Source: Vicinamibacterales bacterium
Lineage (GTDB): Bacteria; Acidobacteriota; Vicinamibacteria; Vicinamibacterales; Fen-181
Length of the DNA stretch: 45,932 bases
Assembly (NCBI GenBank): GCA_036504215.1
Contig: DASXVO010000022.1
Location: 1-45,932, forward strand
Direction: 5' to 3'
Shown here: piece after piece, positions 16,823 to 25,359 of the stretch
Layout: each line of letters opens with the position of its first letter
Numbering within the stretch: the stretch's first letter is position 1
Position numbers and translations under genes: made by a program
The notes under the pieces: model-generated
Seen by the model: the letters and a program-made list of their open reading frames with translations, nothing else
What the model was told of the DNA's origin: nothing
Databases searched by the model: none

Positions 16823-18517
16823 GTGAACGTCTTCGCGATGATGACGACGTCGGCGACCCGTGGCCATACCGCGGTCGCGCTCAAGTCTTTCTTCAGTCAT
16901 ACCGCACCCGAGCAGATCGGTGCGTTCATTGTGCTCGACTGCTCGGGCGACTTCGTCGTTCCACCCGGCACTCCGGCCGACAGGCTCAAGGTCGTCGGTC
17001 GCACGAAGGGCCGACCAGCCGGTGTCGCAACCGCCTTCGCCGCAGCAAGGGATCTGCACGCTGACCTGTTTCTTCTCGACAATAACGTCGTGTTCACCTC
17101 GGGATGGTTCGAACCACTCCTGGTCGACAGACCTGGCCTCGTCTCGGCGGTGTCGAATGTCGACGTGTCGTACGAGTCGGAGCACGCCTGGCTGCGGCCG
17201 ACGATGTCGATCGACGATCTGCGCGGACATGAAGTCGAGCTGGCGGCGCTGGTCTCCGAGCATCACCGTACTCACGCCGACTACCAGCGGTCGAGCGCGC
17301 CGGCGTTCTTCTGCATCAAGATACCTGTCGCCGTTCGGGAAGCCGTCGGTGAGCCGGACACTCGGTTCCGCTCTGGTTCGACTCAGGATGCCGACTACGC
17401 GCTTCGGGCCTGCCTGGCCGGATTCCCGTGCGAGCTGGCTACGGCATCGTACGTGCTGCGGCTGAATGACGTGTCCTCCGCCCGCGAGGCGTCGGCGCGG
17501 GCTGCCGACAAGGGCGCCGCGGAAACGAACGTGTTCAAGGCGAAGTGGGGATCGGCGCTGACGTACGCGTACGTCGGGAGGGACTGGAACCTGTTCCTGT
17601 CGGAGAGCCGCCTCGCCGCAGCCATCGAGCATCGCGACTACAAGCCGGTCGTCGAGTTCCTCCTGGCCAACCCGTCGCTCGATAGCTTCATCGAACGCCA
17701 ACAGCACGCGCGCTTTGGCGCCGTCTGCCTGGTCTACGAGGACGATTCCTGGCTGCCCCTCACAATCGAGCCCATCTACAACCTCTGCGATTCGATCTGG
17801 TTCTTGGTGAGCGACCGGCCCTGGTACGGAGAACCGACTGATCAGTCCCCGATGCTCGACCGCATTCAAGCGCTACCCGATCCGGAGGGGAAGTTCCGAA
17901 TCGTTGCCGGCAGCTGGCGGGACGAGTGCCACCAACGCAACGAAGCGATGCGGCGTCTGCGCGAGGCCGACATCGACTACTGCTTCGTGCTCGACGCCGA
18001 TGAGATCTGGGATCCCGAGGTCCTCGGTCAGGCGATGGATCTCGCGCGCCAGCATCCGCAGATCGGGATTTGGCGGGCAGGCTGCTACACCTACTGGAAG
18101 TCGTTTCGGTACCGTGTCGATCCACCCGAACCGTATCGGTCCATCGTCTTCATGCGCGTCGGTGCCGGCCGGTTCTTCCACGGTCGCGAGGGGGTGGCGG
18201 ATACCCAGGTGACGCTCCCGATCGAATCAGTGGCCTTTCACCACATGAGCTACGCCAGGTCCGACGAGTTGATACGACGCAAGATCGACACGTTCACGCA
18301 CAAGCTCGACGTCGTACCGGGCTGGTACGAGAACGTGTGGCTCGGCTGGGACGCCAACAGGTCCATGGAGGACGTGCATCCCTGCTGGCCGGCGGCCTAC
18401 AAACGCATCGTCGAACAGCCGCGCGCGGCCATGCCGCCCGCGCTCCGCAGGCTGCACGACGCGGAGGCTCACGAGCTGGGCGAGAAGACAACCGTCATCG
18501 AATCTCCGGCGGGTTGA
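16823..18517 (+). CDS. Tandem glycosyltransferase-2-like protein
   Basis: About 564 residues from the GTG at 16823, which has GAGGAA 4 bases upstream. Two GT-A-like halves are visible. The first (about 1-270) has AADLFLLDNNVVFTSGWFEPLL-type features with LLDNN where a DXD would be, and DVDVSYESEHAW. The second (about 300-540) has WFLVSDRPWYGEP, then RNEAMRRLREADIDYCFVLDADEIWDP with a clear DAD metal-binding motif, and FHHMSYARSDELIRRKIDTF. The second half therefore looks catalytically intact. The first may be degenerate or use another motif. It is followed closely by another transferase-like gene, so the three downstream genes probably form a unit. Confidence 0.75.
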   Translation: MNVFAMMTTSATRGHTAVALKSFFSHTAPEQIGAFIVLDCSGDFVVPPGTPADRLKVVGRTKGRPAGVATAFAAARDLHADLFLLDNNVVFTSGWFEPLLVDRPGLVSAVSNVDVSYESEHAWLRPTMSIDDLRGHEVELAALVSEHHRTHADYQRSSAPAFFCIKIPVAVREAVGEPDTRFRSGSTQDADYALRACLAGFPCELATASYVLRLNDVSSAREASARAADKGAAETNVFKAKWGSALTYAYVGRDWNLFLSESRLAAAIEHRDYKPVVEFLLANPSLDSFIERQQHARFGAVCLVYEDDSWLPLTIEPIYNLCDSIWFLVSDRPWYGEPTDQSPMLDRIQALPDPEGKFRIVAGSWRDECHQRNEAMRRLREADIDYCFVLDADEIWDPEVLGQAMDLARQHPQIGIWRAGCYTYWKSFRYRVDPPEPYRSIVFMRVGAGRFFHGREGVADTQVTLPIESVAFHHMSYARSDELIRRKIDTFTHKLDVVPGWYENVWLGWDANRSMEDVHPCWPAAYKRIVEQPRAAMPPALRRLHDAEAHELGEKTTVIESPAG

Positions 18518-18525
18518 CAATAGCT

Positions 18526-19146
18526 ATGGCGGACACAACACGAGTGCTCGTCGGGATGCCCACTCGCGGCTTTCCGTGGATTCAGTCCATCATCTATGCC
18601 CAGCAACTCGCAACGGAGCTGGGCACGGGGCTGGCACTGCAGGTGGGGCAGCCCGTCCACGTCGTTCGCAATCGGATGGTGCGGAATTTCCTCAAGAGCG
18701 GCTGCACCCACTTCTTCATGATTCACGACGACGTCGTGCCGCCGCCGGGTGCGCTGGCGAAGCTCCTTGCGATCGACCGGCCCGTGGCAACCGGCGTCTA
18801 TCCGCTCTCGCGCACAGGCCGGCCCGTCTCGAGTGTGATGGGGATCCATGACGAGACCTGGCCTGACCGATGCCCCCAGTCGACGTTTCCCGTGAAGCAC
18901 TGCGGCCTCGGTTGTGTCCTGGTGCGCCGGGAGGCGTTCGAGAAGATCGGGTTTCCCTGGTTCTACTGGCAGGAAGACGCAGACGGCGGGGACGTTGGCG
19001 AGGACGTCTGGTTCTGTCAGCGGGTGCGCCGGGCGGGTCTCCAGATCTACTGCGATGGCACGCTCGTCTGCAGTCACGTGAAGAGCAACTTCGACCTCGC
19101 GACCGTGTGGCCCACGGTGCAACCTGAATCCTCGCCCGGAACATGA
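18526..19146 (+). CDS. Small GT-A-type glycosyltransferase-like protein
   Basis: A 206-residue protein with an ATG start 8 bases after the previous stop. The fold signature is VLVGMPTRGFPWIQSII at the N-terminus. RNRMVRNFLKSGCTHFFMIHDDVVPPPGAL follows, with HDDV as the probable metal/nucleotide-sugar motif (about 64-67). Downstream are VKHCGLGCVLVRREAFEKIG and GEDVWFCQRVRRAG, a pattern common in GT2/Anp1-like transferases, where the ED lies near the acceptor site. It lacks any membrane helix. Its stop overlaps the next start (ATGA). The substrate is unknown. Confidence 0.72.
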   Translation: MADTTRVLVGMPTRGFPWIQSIIYAQQLATELGTGLALQVGQPVHVVRNRMVRNFLKSGCTHFFMIHDDVVPPPGALAKLLAIDRPVATGVYPLSRTGRPVSSVMGIHDETWPDRCPQSTFPVKHCGLGCVLVRREAFEKIGFPWFYWQEDADGGDVGEDVWFCQRVRRAGLQIYCDGTLVCSHVKSNFDLATVWPTVQPESSPGT

Positions 19147-20867
19147 GCGACGATCCTGCCGACCGCGGTGCGGAGATTCGGGCACTCATCCAGGGAGGGT
19201 CTCTGGATGAAGCCGAGGCGATGCTGGCACACGCCGGCAGCGTGCTCTCGGTGGCGGACCGACTGGCGCTCGAAGGCATGGTCGCCTGGTGCCGTCGCGA
19301 TCTCGCGCGTGCGGTCGAGCGGCTCGAAACCAGCCTGGGGGCCACTCCGACGTATCATGCGGCCACCCTGTTGGCGTCGATCCATCTCTCGACCGGCGAC
19401 GCCGGAGCTGCGCGCGGGCCGCTCGCGACGGCTCTCAGATTCCGCCCCGAATCGAGTGCTCTGCGCACGGCCCATCGGAAGCTCCAGTCTCGCGAGACTG
19501 CCCCGGTCCGGCCGCCGTTGCACGTCGAAGGGACCGTCCGACCGCTCTCCATCTGGTTCTGTCAGCCCAAGAGCATTCCGTACGACGGCCGTACGCCCCG
19601 CGAGCGGCCGCTCGGCGGGACGGAGAGCGCTGTCGTCTACCTCACCGAGGCGCTGGTGGCGCTCGGACAGGACGTCCGCGTCTACAACACGACCTGCGAG
19701 CCCGTGTCGGTGGAAGGGGTTGAGTATCGATCCTGGACCGACGCCAGAGCGGACGCCGTGCTCGATCCGCCCGACGTTCTGGTCGCGATACGCGACTGGT
19801 CGCTGATTGGGGCGACCCGCTTCGCGCCCCTGCAGATTCTCTGGACGGGTGACGCGCCAGACCAACCCGCTGCGAAGGGACTGGCCGAGGCAGCCAACCG
19901 CGAGTCGATCGATCTCTTCGCGTTCGGCAGCCAGTGGCAGGTCGAGGCTTTCTGCAGCGCCGCCGGGCTGCCGGTCTGGCGTACGGTTCGCATCGGCCTC
20001 GGGTTCGCGCCGATGATGATTCCCGACGAGCCGCTGGCCGACCGGAAGTCGCGGCTCGTCTATGCCAGCACGCCGTTTCGCGGCCTCGAGCTCCTGCTGG
20101 ACTGGTTTCCCCGCATCCGGGAGTCGTGCCCGGAGGCGGAATTGCGGGTGTTCAGCAGCATGCGCGTCTATGGCATGGCCGAGGCCGAGGACCGGCAGTT
20201 GTACGGCCACCTCTACGAGAAGGCGTGCCAGCCCGGCGTCGAACTGCTCGGTTCCGTGGCGCAGCCCGGGCTCGCCCGTGAATACCGGCGGGCCAGACTT
20301 CTCGCATATCCGAACGTGTGGCCCGAGACGTTCTGTGTGACGGTTGCCGAGGCGCAGGCAGCCGGTTGCCCGGTCGTGACGTCAACGCTGGGCGCGCTGC
20401 CGGAGACGGTGGGCGCGGGGGGAATTTGTATACCCGGCGATCCTCGTGCAGACACCGGATTTCGCGACCGCTTCATCGAAGAGATCGTCGGTCTTCTCCG
20501 CCACCGCGACCGCTGGGAGGCGCTGAGCACCGCGGCAAAGCGCGGAGCAGAGGCGCGGTTCAGCTATGAGGTCGTCGCCGGGCGGTGGCTGGAGACCTGT
20601 CGGCTTGCCCTGACCGGGGAAGACCCGCTCGTCGTGCGCGTGGCACATCATGTGCGCAACGGACGTGCGGCGCTGGCCAGCCGGATGCTCGAGAAGGAGG
20701 GCCGGCCGTCGACGATGACGGCGCCGGCGTGGGACTGGCTTCGCGAGTTCACGGCGTGGATGTCGGACAGAACGAGCGTGGCGCCCGGTCACTGGGAACG
20801 GGCTACCGCGATGCTCGGACCCATCCGGCGTCTGCCGGGGTTTGACGCGTGGGCAGGACTCGCGTGA
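19143..20867 (+). CDS. Glycosyltransferase family 4 with N-terminal helical-repeat region
   Basis: A 574-residue protein. Residues 1-120 look like two to three TPR-type helical pairs (GGSLDEAEAMLAHAG, DLARAVERLETSLGATPTY, DAGAARGPLATALRFRPES). The GT-B part (about 135-490) starts IWFCQPKSIPYDG and includes LGGTESAVVYLTEAL. The donor site is WPETFCVTVAEAQAAGCPVVTS followed by LPETVGAGG. A C-terminal tail of about 85 residues is unassigned. TPR-GT combinations are frequent in flagellin-modifying transferases, where the repeats hold the protein acceptor. That makes this the best candidate here for direct protein glycosylation, by inference. It ends 47 bases from the convergent response regulator. 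Confidence 0.82.
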   Translation: MSDDPADRGAEIRALIQGGSLDEAEAMLAHAGSVLSVADRLALEGMVAWCRRDLARAVERLETSLGATPTYHAATLLASIHLSTGDAGAARGPLATALRFRPESSALRTAHRKLQSRETAPVRPPLHVEGTVRPLSIWFCQPKSIPYDGRTPRERPLGGTESAVVYLTEALVALGQDVRVYNTTCEPVSVEGVEYRSWTDARADAVLDPPDVLVAIRDWSLIGATRFAPLQILWTGDAPDQPAAKGLAEAANRESIDLFAFGSQWQVEAFCSAAGLPVWRTVRIGLGFAPMMIPDEPLADRKSRLVYASTPFRGLELLLDWFPRIRESCPEAELRVFSSMRVYGMAEAEDRQLYGHLYEKACQPGVELLGSVAQPGLAREYRRARLLAYPNVWPETFCVTVAEAQAAGCPVVTSTLGALPETVGAGGICIPGDPRADTGFRDRFIEEIVGLLRHRDRWEALSTAAKRGAEARFSYEVVAGRWLETCRLALTGEDPLVVRVAHHVRNGRAALASRMLEKEGRPSTMTAPAWDWLREFTAWMSDRTSVAPGHWERATAMLGPIRRLPGFDAWAGLA

Positions 20868-20913
20868 GGCGGAACGAGACCGGGGTTGGGTGTTGGCAGG
20901 GGCGTCGTTCTTA

Positions 20914-21399
20914 TCAGCCGGCCCGCTGCAGTACCGCCCTGAGCGCCCGTCGAGCCTCGGCTTCCGGGGAGGATTCGTCCTCATCCACGCGGACCACGGG
21001 CAGTAGGGGAGCCTTGAAACGACACTCGGCTCGCGGCAGCTTCACGCGCTCCTCGGCGAGACGAACGCGCGCCCGGAACTCCTGCAAATGGAGCGGCTTG
21101 AACAGCAGGTCGGTCGCGCCGCACGCCAGCACGTCCTCGAGCGAATACTGCGAGGAGTAGCCGGTCATGAGGATCGCCGTGAGGTCGGGCTGCAGCTTCG
21201 TGGCCGCGCTGACCAGGCGGAATCCGTCCGGCGGCGGCATCACGATGTCGGTGACGAGGATGTCCGCGGGATGGGCTGACAGATACTGCAGGGCTTCGTG
21301 GGAACAGATAAACGTCTCGACCGAGTGGCGGTCGGCCGCACAGGCGGCGGCCAGCAGATCCAGAATCACCGGTTCGTCGTCCACCAGCACGAGATGCAT
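20914..21399 (-). CDS. Single-domain response regulator
   Basis: A 161-residue protein on the minus strand. The ATG at 21399 has GGAGGG 7 bases upstream. The receiver has MHLVLVDDEPVILDLL (acid pocket), ILVTDIVMPPPDGF (phosphoacceptor aspartate), ILMTGYS (threonine) and LLFKPLH (lysine), so it should be phosphorylated normally. The last 40 residues are charged and have no DNA-binding or output domain. It diverges from the HD-GYP regulator and shares a symmetric pair of sigma-28-like promoters with it. It is likely a CheY-like or phosphorelay shuttle protein made with late flagellar genes; its partner kinase could be the one at 22661. Confidence 0.88.
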   Translation of the reverse strand: MHLVLVDDEPVILDLLAAACAADRHSVETFICSHEALQYLSAHPADILVTDIVMPPPDGFRLVSAATKLQPDLTAILMTGYSSQYSLEDVLACGATDLLFKPLHLQEFRARVRLAEERVKLPRAECRFKAPLLPVVRVDEDESSPEAEARRALRAVLQRAG

Positions 21400-21434
21400 G
21401 TCGTCGCCCTCCGGCGGCCTAGTACCTATCTCCG

Positions 21435-21461
21435 TAATCGGCGGGAGCGGGTTGAAGTTTA
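21435..21461 (-). promoter_or_regulatory. Sigma-28 (FliA)-like promoter, leftward
   Basis: Read on the minus strand the site is TAAACTTC, 11 bases, GCCGATTA. It matches 6 of 8 and 7 of 8 positions of the FliA consensus TAAAGTTT-N11-GCCGATAA. The predicted start of transcription is about 30 bases before the response-regulator ATG at 21399, leaving room for its GGAGGG site. The -35 box overlaps that of the rightward promoter. Confidence 0.65.
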
Positions 21462-21479
21462 GGGGAGGATTGCCGATTA
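21453..21479 (+). promoter_or_regulatory. Sigma-28 (FliA)-like promoter, rightward
   Basis: TGAAGTTT, 11 bases, GCCGATTA matches 7 of 8 and 7 of 8 positions of the FliA consensus and is the best match in the window. It would drive the HD-GYP gene at 21578 and the kinase at 22661 with a leader of about 90 bases. Confidence 0.75.
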
Positions 21480-21536
21480 TCACGGTGACGTACCAGGCAA
21501 CCGCCTCGTACGACCGGATAACCTCCTCGCGGGCAT

Positions 21537-21548
21537 CAAGACGTCTTG
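21537..21548. promoter_or_regulatory. Perfect 12-base palindrome in the HD-GYP leader
   Basis: CAAGACGTCTTG is a perfect palindrome lying 29 bases before the ATG of the HD-GYP gene and about 50 bases downstream of the predicted transcription start. It may be an operator for a dimeric regulator or a small RNA hairpin. One such 12-mer by chance is not rare enough to be decisive. Confidence 0.3.
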
Positions 21549-21577
21549 TGGTCCGCCGGCCAAGGTGCGAGGGATAG

Positions 21578-22612
21578 ATGGGTGCGCACATCCTGGTGGT
21601 TGATGACGAAGCCTCCATTCGGGACCTGTTCAGTGAGTGGCTTCGGGTGGCCGGTCATACGTGTGTCAGTGCGGGAAATGCCGCGGAGGCCTTGTCGGTG
21701 GCCGAGCGCGAGAAGACCGACGTCGCGCTCTTGGATCTGCGGATGCCTGGAGAGAGTGGCGTCTGGCTGGCCAGGCGCCTGCGCGAGTCCCGGGACGATC
21801 TTGCGATCATCATGGCCACCGGCGCGCAGAGCTTCGACGCCGCCGTCGAGGGCATGCGTCTTGGCGTGCTCGACTACCTCCTGAAGCCGTTCTCGCGGCA
21901 GGAACTGGTGGACGCGGTCAACCGGGCGGTCCAGTGGTGCGAGGCCACGGCGCGGGAGCGGGCCGAACGAGAGCGGCTCGAGCGGGAAATCGAACGTCGG
22001 AGCGCGGAACTGTCCGAGGCGTTCGCCGAGGTGGAACTCACGACCGCCGGCGCCCTCGAGGCCCTGCTCGCGGCCTTCAACATGCGGAACCCGGACGCCT
22101 TCGCGCACGCCAAGCGAGTGGCCGAATCGGCGGTCGTGCTGGCCCAGTCGATGGGCGTCAGCGCGTCTCTGCTCGCCGACATCGAGCGGGGCGCGATGCT
22201 GCACGACATCGGAAAAGTCGCGATGCCCGATTCGCTCATTCACAAGGCCGGCGCGCTGAGCGAAGAAGAAGTCGGCATCATCCGAACCCATCCCAAGGTC
22301 GGCCACGACATCCTCATGTCCGTGCCATTTCTGCGAACAGCGGCTGGGATCGTCCTGGCCTCACATGAGTGGCTGAACGGCACCGGGTATCCCGACGGGT
22401 TGAAAGGGGATCAGATTCCACTCGGGGCCCGAATCACGTCGGTTGCCGATGCGTTCGACGCGTTGACGTGCTCGCGCGTGTACCGCGATCCCGTCTCGGT
22501 CGAACGGGCGAACGCTGAACTGGCGCAATTCTCGGGGAGGCAGTTCGATCCGAACGTGGTTCGCGCATGGCTTCGGCTCTCCGAACGGCGTACGGCCACG
22601 GAACGGAACTGA
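21578..22612 (+). CDS. Response regulator with HD-GYP domain (cyclic-di-GMP phosphodiesterase)
   Basis: A 344-residue protein. The receiver (1-120) has ILVVDDEASIRDLF, VALLDLRMPGESG with the phosphoacceptor, IIMATGA and YLLKPFS. A charged coiled linker (about 120-160, RERAERERLEREIERRSAEL) joins it to an HD-GYP domain (about 170-335). That domain has MLHDIGKVAMPDSLIHK with the HD pair at about 209-210, RTHPKVGHDIL, ASHEWLNGTGYPDGL with the GYP triad, and ARITSVADAFDALT. The full set of metal and substrate motifs suggests an active enzyme that lowers cyclic-di-GMP, favouring motility. It is preceded by the best sigma-28-like promoter and probably cotranscribed with the kinase 48 bases downstream. 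Confidence 0.92.
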   Translation: MGAHILVVDDEASIRDLFSEWLRVAGHTCVSAGNAAEALSVAEREKTDVALLDLRMPGESGVWLARRLRESRDDLAIIMATGAQSFDAAVEGMRLGVLDYLLKPFSRQELVDAVNRAVQWCEATARERAERERLEREIERRSAELSEAFAEVELTTAGALEALLAAFNMRNPDAFAHAKRVAESAVVLAQSMGVSASLLADIERGAMLHDIGKVAMPDSLIHKAGALSEEEVGIIRTHPKVGHDILMSVPFLRTAAGIVLASHEWLNGTGYPDGLKGDQIPLGARITSVADAFDALTCSRVYRDPVSVERANAELAQFSGRQFDPNVVRAWLRLSERRTATERN

Positions 22613-22660
22613 CCGCAGGCCAGGACGTCAGGCGGCGCGAGCGGCAAGGGGACCCGACGG

Positions 22661-25303
22661 ATGAATCTCGAGGCGGTTGCGTCGCTTGGCATCAGGCTCA
22701 GTCAGTTGTCGGACCGGAAGGAAGCCGGCCGGGCAGCGAGCCTGGGTCTGACCGAAGCCTTCGAGGCCGACGCGGCCGTGGTGTGGCTGCCGCCCGATTC
22801 CGGTCCGTGCCGGGCTGAAGACGTCTTCGCCTCCGGCTCCGTGGTTCCCGACGGTGCGGCCCGCGAGCTTGCCAGGGTTCTGCGTGACGGTGGCCTCGAA
22901 CGCTGGTTTGCAGCGCGGGGCGCCGCTGTCTCCACCGCGGCGGCCATCGGCGCCGCCGGCACCCCATTCGGTCTGCTGGCCGTGGGGTGGCAGCGATCTC
23001 CCTTCAACAGCTCGCGGATCGAGGTCTTCCTTGCGCTCGTCGCCGAGCAACTGCGGAGCGTCCTCGCCCGCGAACAGCTCGTCTGCCAGGCGGCAGCCGG
23101 CACCGGTGACCCCGAACAGCATCCCCTCGTCCGAACCCTGCGCCGTGACATCACAGTCCTTCAGCAGGAGCTCACCCGCAGCCAGCGCGCGATTCCGGAG
23201 GACGGCTCCACCACCACCAGGCAGCGCACCATCATCGAGTCCACCAGCGACTACGTGTTCGTGAAGGACATCTGGGGCCGCTACGTGGACGTGAACGCCG
23301 CTTACCTCGCGGCGCTCGGCGTCTCGGCGGCGGACGTGCTCGGAAAGCGCGACGGCGATCTGTTCCCGCCCGAGCTTGCCGACGAACACACGGCGCGGGA
23401 GCACATTGCCCAGATCTCGGGTCAGACGCTCGAGGACGAGACGACGTGGACGCTCGGCAAACGGCATCGGCACCTGCTCGTGCGCCGGTCGCCGTGGCGC
23501 AACGCCGAGGGCCATACCGTCGGCGTGGTGACGGTAGCGACCGATATCACCGAGCGGAAGGAGGCGGAGGTCCAGCGCCAGACCGCGCTCGACGCGCTTC
23601 GCACGGCGAACGAGCGAATGCAGCAGCTGCTGGCCGAGCAGATGCGGCTGAGCCAGAGGGGCAGTGCGCTGCTCGAGCTGACGCGTCGGCTCACGCTCGA
23701 ATCGGACGCCGAGTCCATCTACCGTGTCGTCGTCGAGACGGCCGAGCAGCAGCTCCAGGACGCGTGCGCGCTGATTGCCAACTGCGATCCGGGCGGTCCG
23801 ACGTTTGCCGTTCGCTGCTCGGGCGGCCGGGCCCTCACTCTCAGGCACGCGTCGGGCCTGAAGCACGGCGTCGAGGCGAGCTTCGGCGGGGAGGTCATGG
23901 GTGAGCGGGGCACGACGTCGGTCCTGCTCGATCCCGGGTATCGCTTCGATGCAGCGTTGATCGAGGACGGCCTGCGGGCGGCCACGGTTCTGCCGATCGT
24001 CGCCGCCGGCCGACCTCAACCGGTGCTGGTGATTGGCTGGCCCGACGCCAGGCAGTGTTCGCCCGAGGACCTCTGGTTCCTCGAGAACCTTGCCGTTCAG
24101 CTGGGGCTCGCCGTCAAGAATGCCCGACTGTACTCGGATCTTCGGCAGTCGCTACTCTCGTTGCGGGACGCGCAGCAGGAGCTGTCGCGGGGACAGCGGG
24201 TCCGTGCGCTCGGCGATCTGGCATCGGGGATCGCTCACAAGTTCAACAACTCGCTGACGTCGATTCTGGGTCTCACCGACTGGCTGCTGTTCACGCTCCC
24301 CGAGGACGCCGCCGGGCGCCAGGAGATGAGCAGCATCCGGGCCTCAGCGACCGAGGCTGCTGGTCTGGTCAAGCGTCTGCACGACTTCGGGCGCGTGGCG
24401 CCGGGTGGCGAGAGCGCGGGGCCGACCGACCCCGTGGACGCGATGCGGCACATGCCGGACCTCCTCAGGACACGGCTCGACGAGGAGGCACGGCGACGAG
24501 GCGTGCGCCACGACCTGGTGATGGACCTGAACCAGGTGCCACTCGTTCGCATCGTCCCGTCGGAACTGCGCGAGGTGCTGCTGTGCCTGGTGTCGAATGC
24601 GATCGATGCGATGCCGGCCGGCGGACAGATTACCCTCCGGTCCGTCGAGTCGGAAGGCCGCGTCCGGCTCTCGGTCCTGGATGAGGGCGACGGCGTCGCT
24701 CCGGAGATTCTGCCGCATTTGTTCGAGCCGTTCTTCAGCACGAAGGGCGGCGAGCACGTCGGGCTCGGCCTGAGTGTGAGCCGAAGCGTGGTCGAACGCT
24801 ACGGCGGGTCGATCGCCGTGCAAAGCCGGCCGGGCAGCGGCACCACTTTCACTCTCAGTCTGCCCGTGCCGGTTGACGTGCCCACCCGGGCGACGCCGAT
24901 CGTGCAACCCCAGGACCAGAACGCCGTGCGACGCGAACAACTGCGGGTGCTGCTCGTGGACGACCAGCACGATGTACTCGAGGCGGTGTCGGAGATGGTG
25001 TCCGCGCTGGGCCATCGGGTGGAGACGGCAACCAGCGGGGCGCTGGCGCTCGACGCGCTCGGCCGTGAGGAATACGACGTCGTGCTCACCGACCTCGGCA
25101 TGCCGGATCTCGACGGACGCGAGCTCGCGAGGCAGGCGATGACGCGGCACCCGGGGCTTCGCGTCATCCTGATCACCGGGTGGACCGCGGACCTCGAGCA
25201 GACACCGCCGCAGGGTGTCTCGCGCGTGCTGACCAAGCCGTTGACCATCAAGACCCTGCGCGCGGCGCTGGCGCTCGACGGCGCCGGCGTCGCCCTCGCC
25301 TGA
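22661..25303 (+). CDS. Hybrid histidine kinase (GAF-PAS-GAF-kinase-receiver)
   Basis: An 880-residue soluble protein. A GAF-like region (about 10-145) is followed by a PAS domain (about 190-305, IIESTSDYVFVKDIWGRYVDVNAAYL, ending TDITERKEAE). A second GAF-like region (about 335-490), the phosphorylation helix, an ATPase domain (about 615-735; VSNAIDAMPAGG, DEGDGVAPEI, GLGLSVSR) and a C-terminal receiver (about 765-875; LLVDDQHDV, VVLTDLGMPDLDG, LITGW, VLTKPL) come next. The phosphoacceptor helix reads GIAHKFNNSLTSILG: H526 is followed by lysine where the family has aspartate or glutamate. The receiver looks competent. It probably signals to the HD-GYP regulator or the divergent single-domain regulator, by position. 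Confidence 0.88.
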   Translation: MNLEAVASLGIRLSQLSDRKEAGRAASLGLTEAFEADAAVVWLPPDSGPCRAEDVFASGSVVPDGAARELARVLRDGGLERWFAARGAAVSTAAAIGAAGTPFGLLAVGWQRSPFNSSRIEVFLALVAEQLRSVLAREQLVCQAAAGTGDPEQHPLVRTLRRDITVLQQELTRSQRAIPEDGSTTTRQRTIIESTSDYVFVKDIWGRYVDVNAAYLAALGVSAADVLGKRDGDLFPPELADEHTAREHIAQISGQTLEDETTWTLGKRHRHLLVRRSPWRNAEGHTVGVVTVATDITERKEAEVQRQTALDALRTANERMQQLLAEQMRLSQRGSALLELTRRLTLESDAESIYRVVVETAEQQLQDACALIANCDPGGPTFAVRCSGGRALTLRHASGLKHGVEASFGGEVMGERGTTSVLLDPGYRFDAALIEDGLRAATVLPIVAAGRPQPVLVIGWPDARQCSPEDLWFLENLAVQLGLAVKNARLYSDLRQSLLSLRDAQQELSRGQRVRALGDLASGIAHKFNNSLTSILGLTDWLLFTLPEDAAGRQEMSSIRASATEAAGLVKRLHDFGRVAPGGESAGPTDPVDAMRHMPDLLRTRLDEEARRRGVRHDLVMDLNQVPLVRIVPSELREVLLCLVSNAIDAMPAGGQITLRSVESEGRVRLSVLDEGDGVAPEILPHLFEPFFSTKGGEHVGLGLSVSRSVVERYGGSIAVQSRPGSGTTFTLSLPVPVDVPTRATPIVQPQDQNAVRREQLRVLLVDDQHDVLEAVSEMVSALGHRVETATSGALALDALGREEYDVVLTDLGMPDLDGRELARQAMTRHPGLRVILITGWTADLEQTPPQGVSRVLTKPLTIKTLRAALALDGAGVALA

Positions 25304-25359
25304 CCGCCGTCGTTCCGCGTCAGCTCATCGTGTGAATGGGCGGTGCTGTGCGGATCCGC

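Noticed and set aside
16564-17064. Possible small gene in the 323-base gap
   Set aside because: The frame runs into the well-supported transferase gene, has no ribosome-binding site and encodes an arginine/proline-rich peptide.
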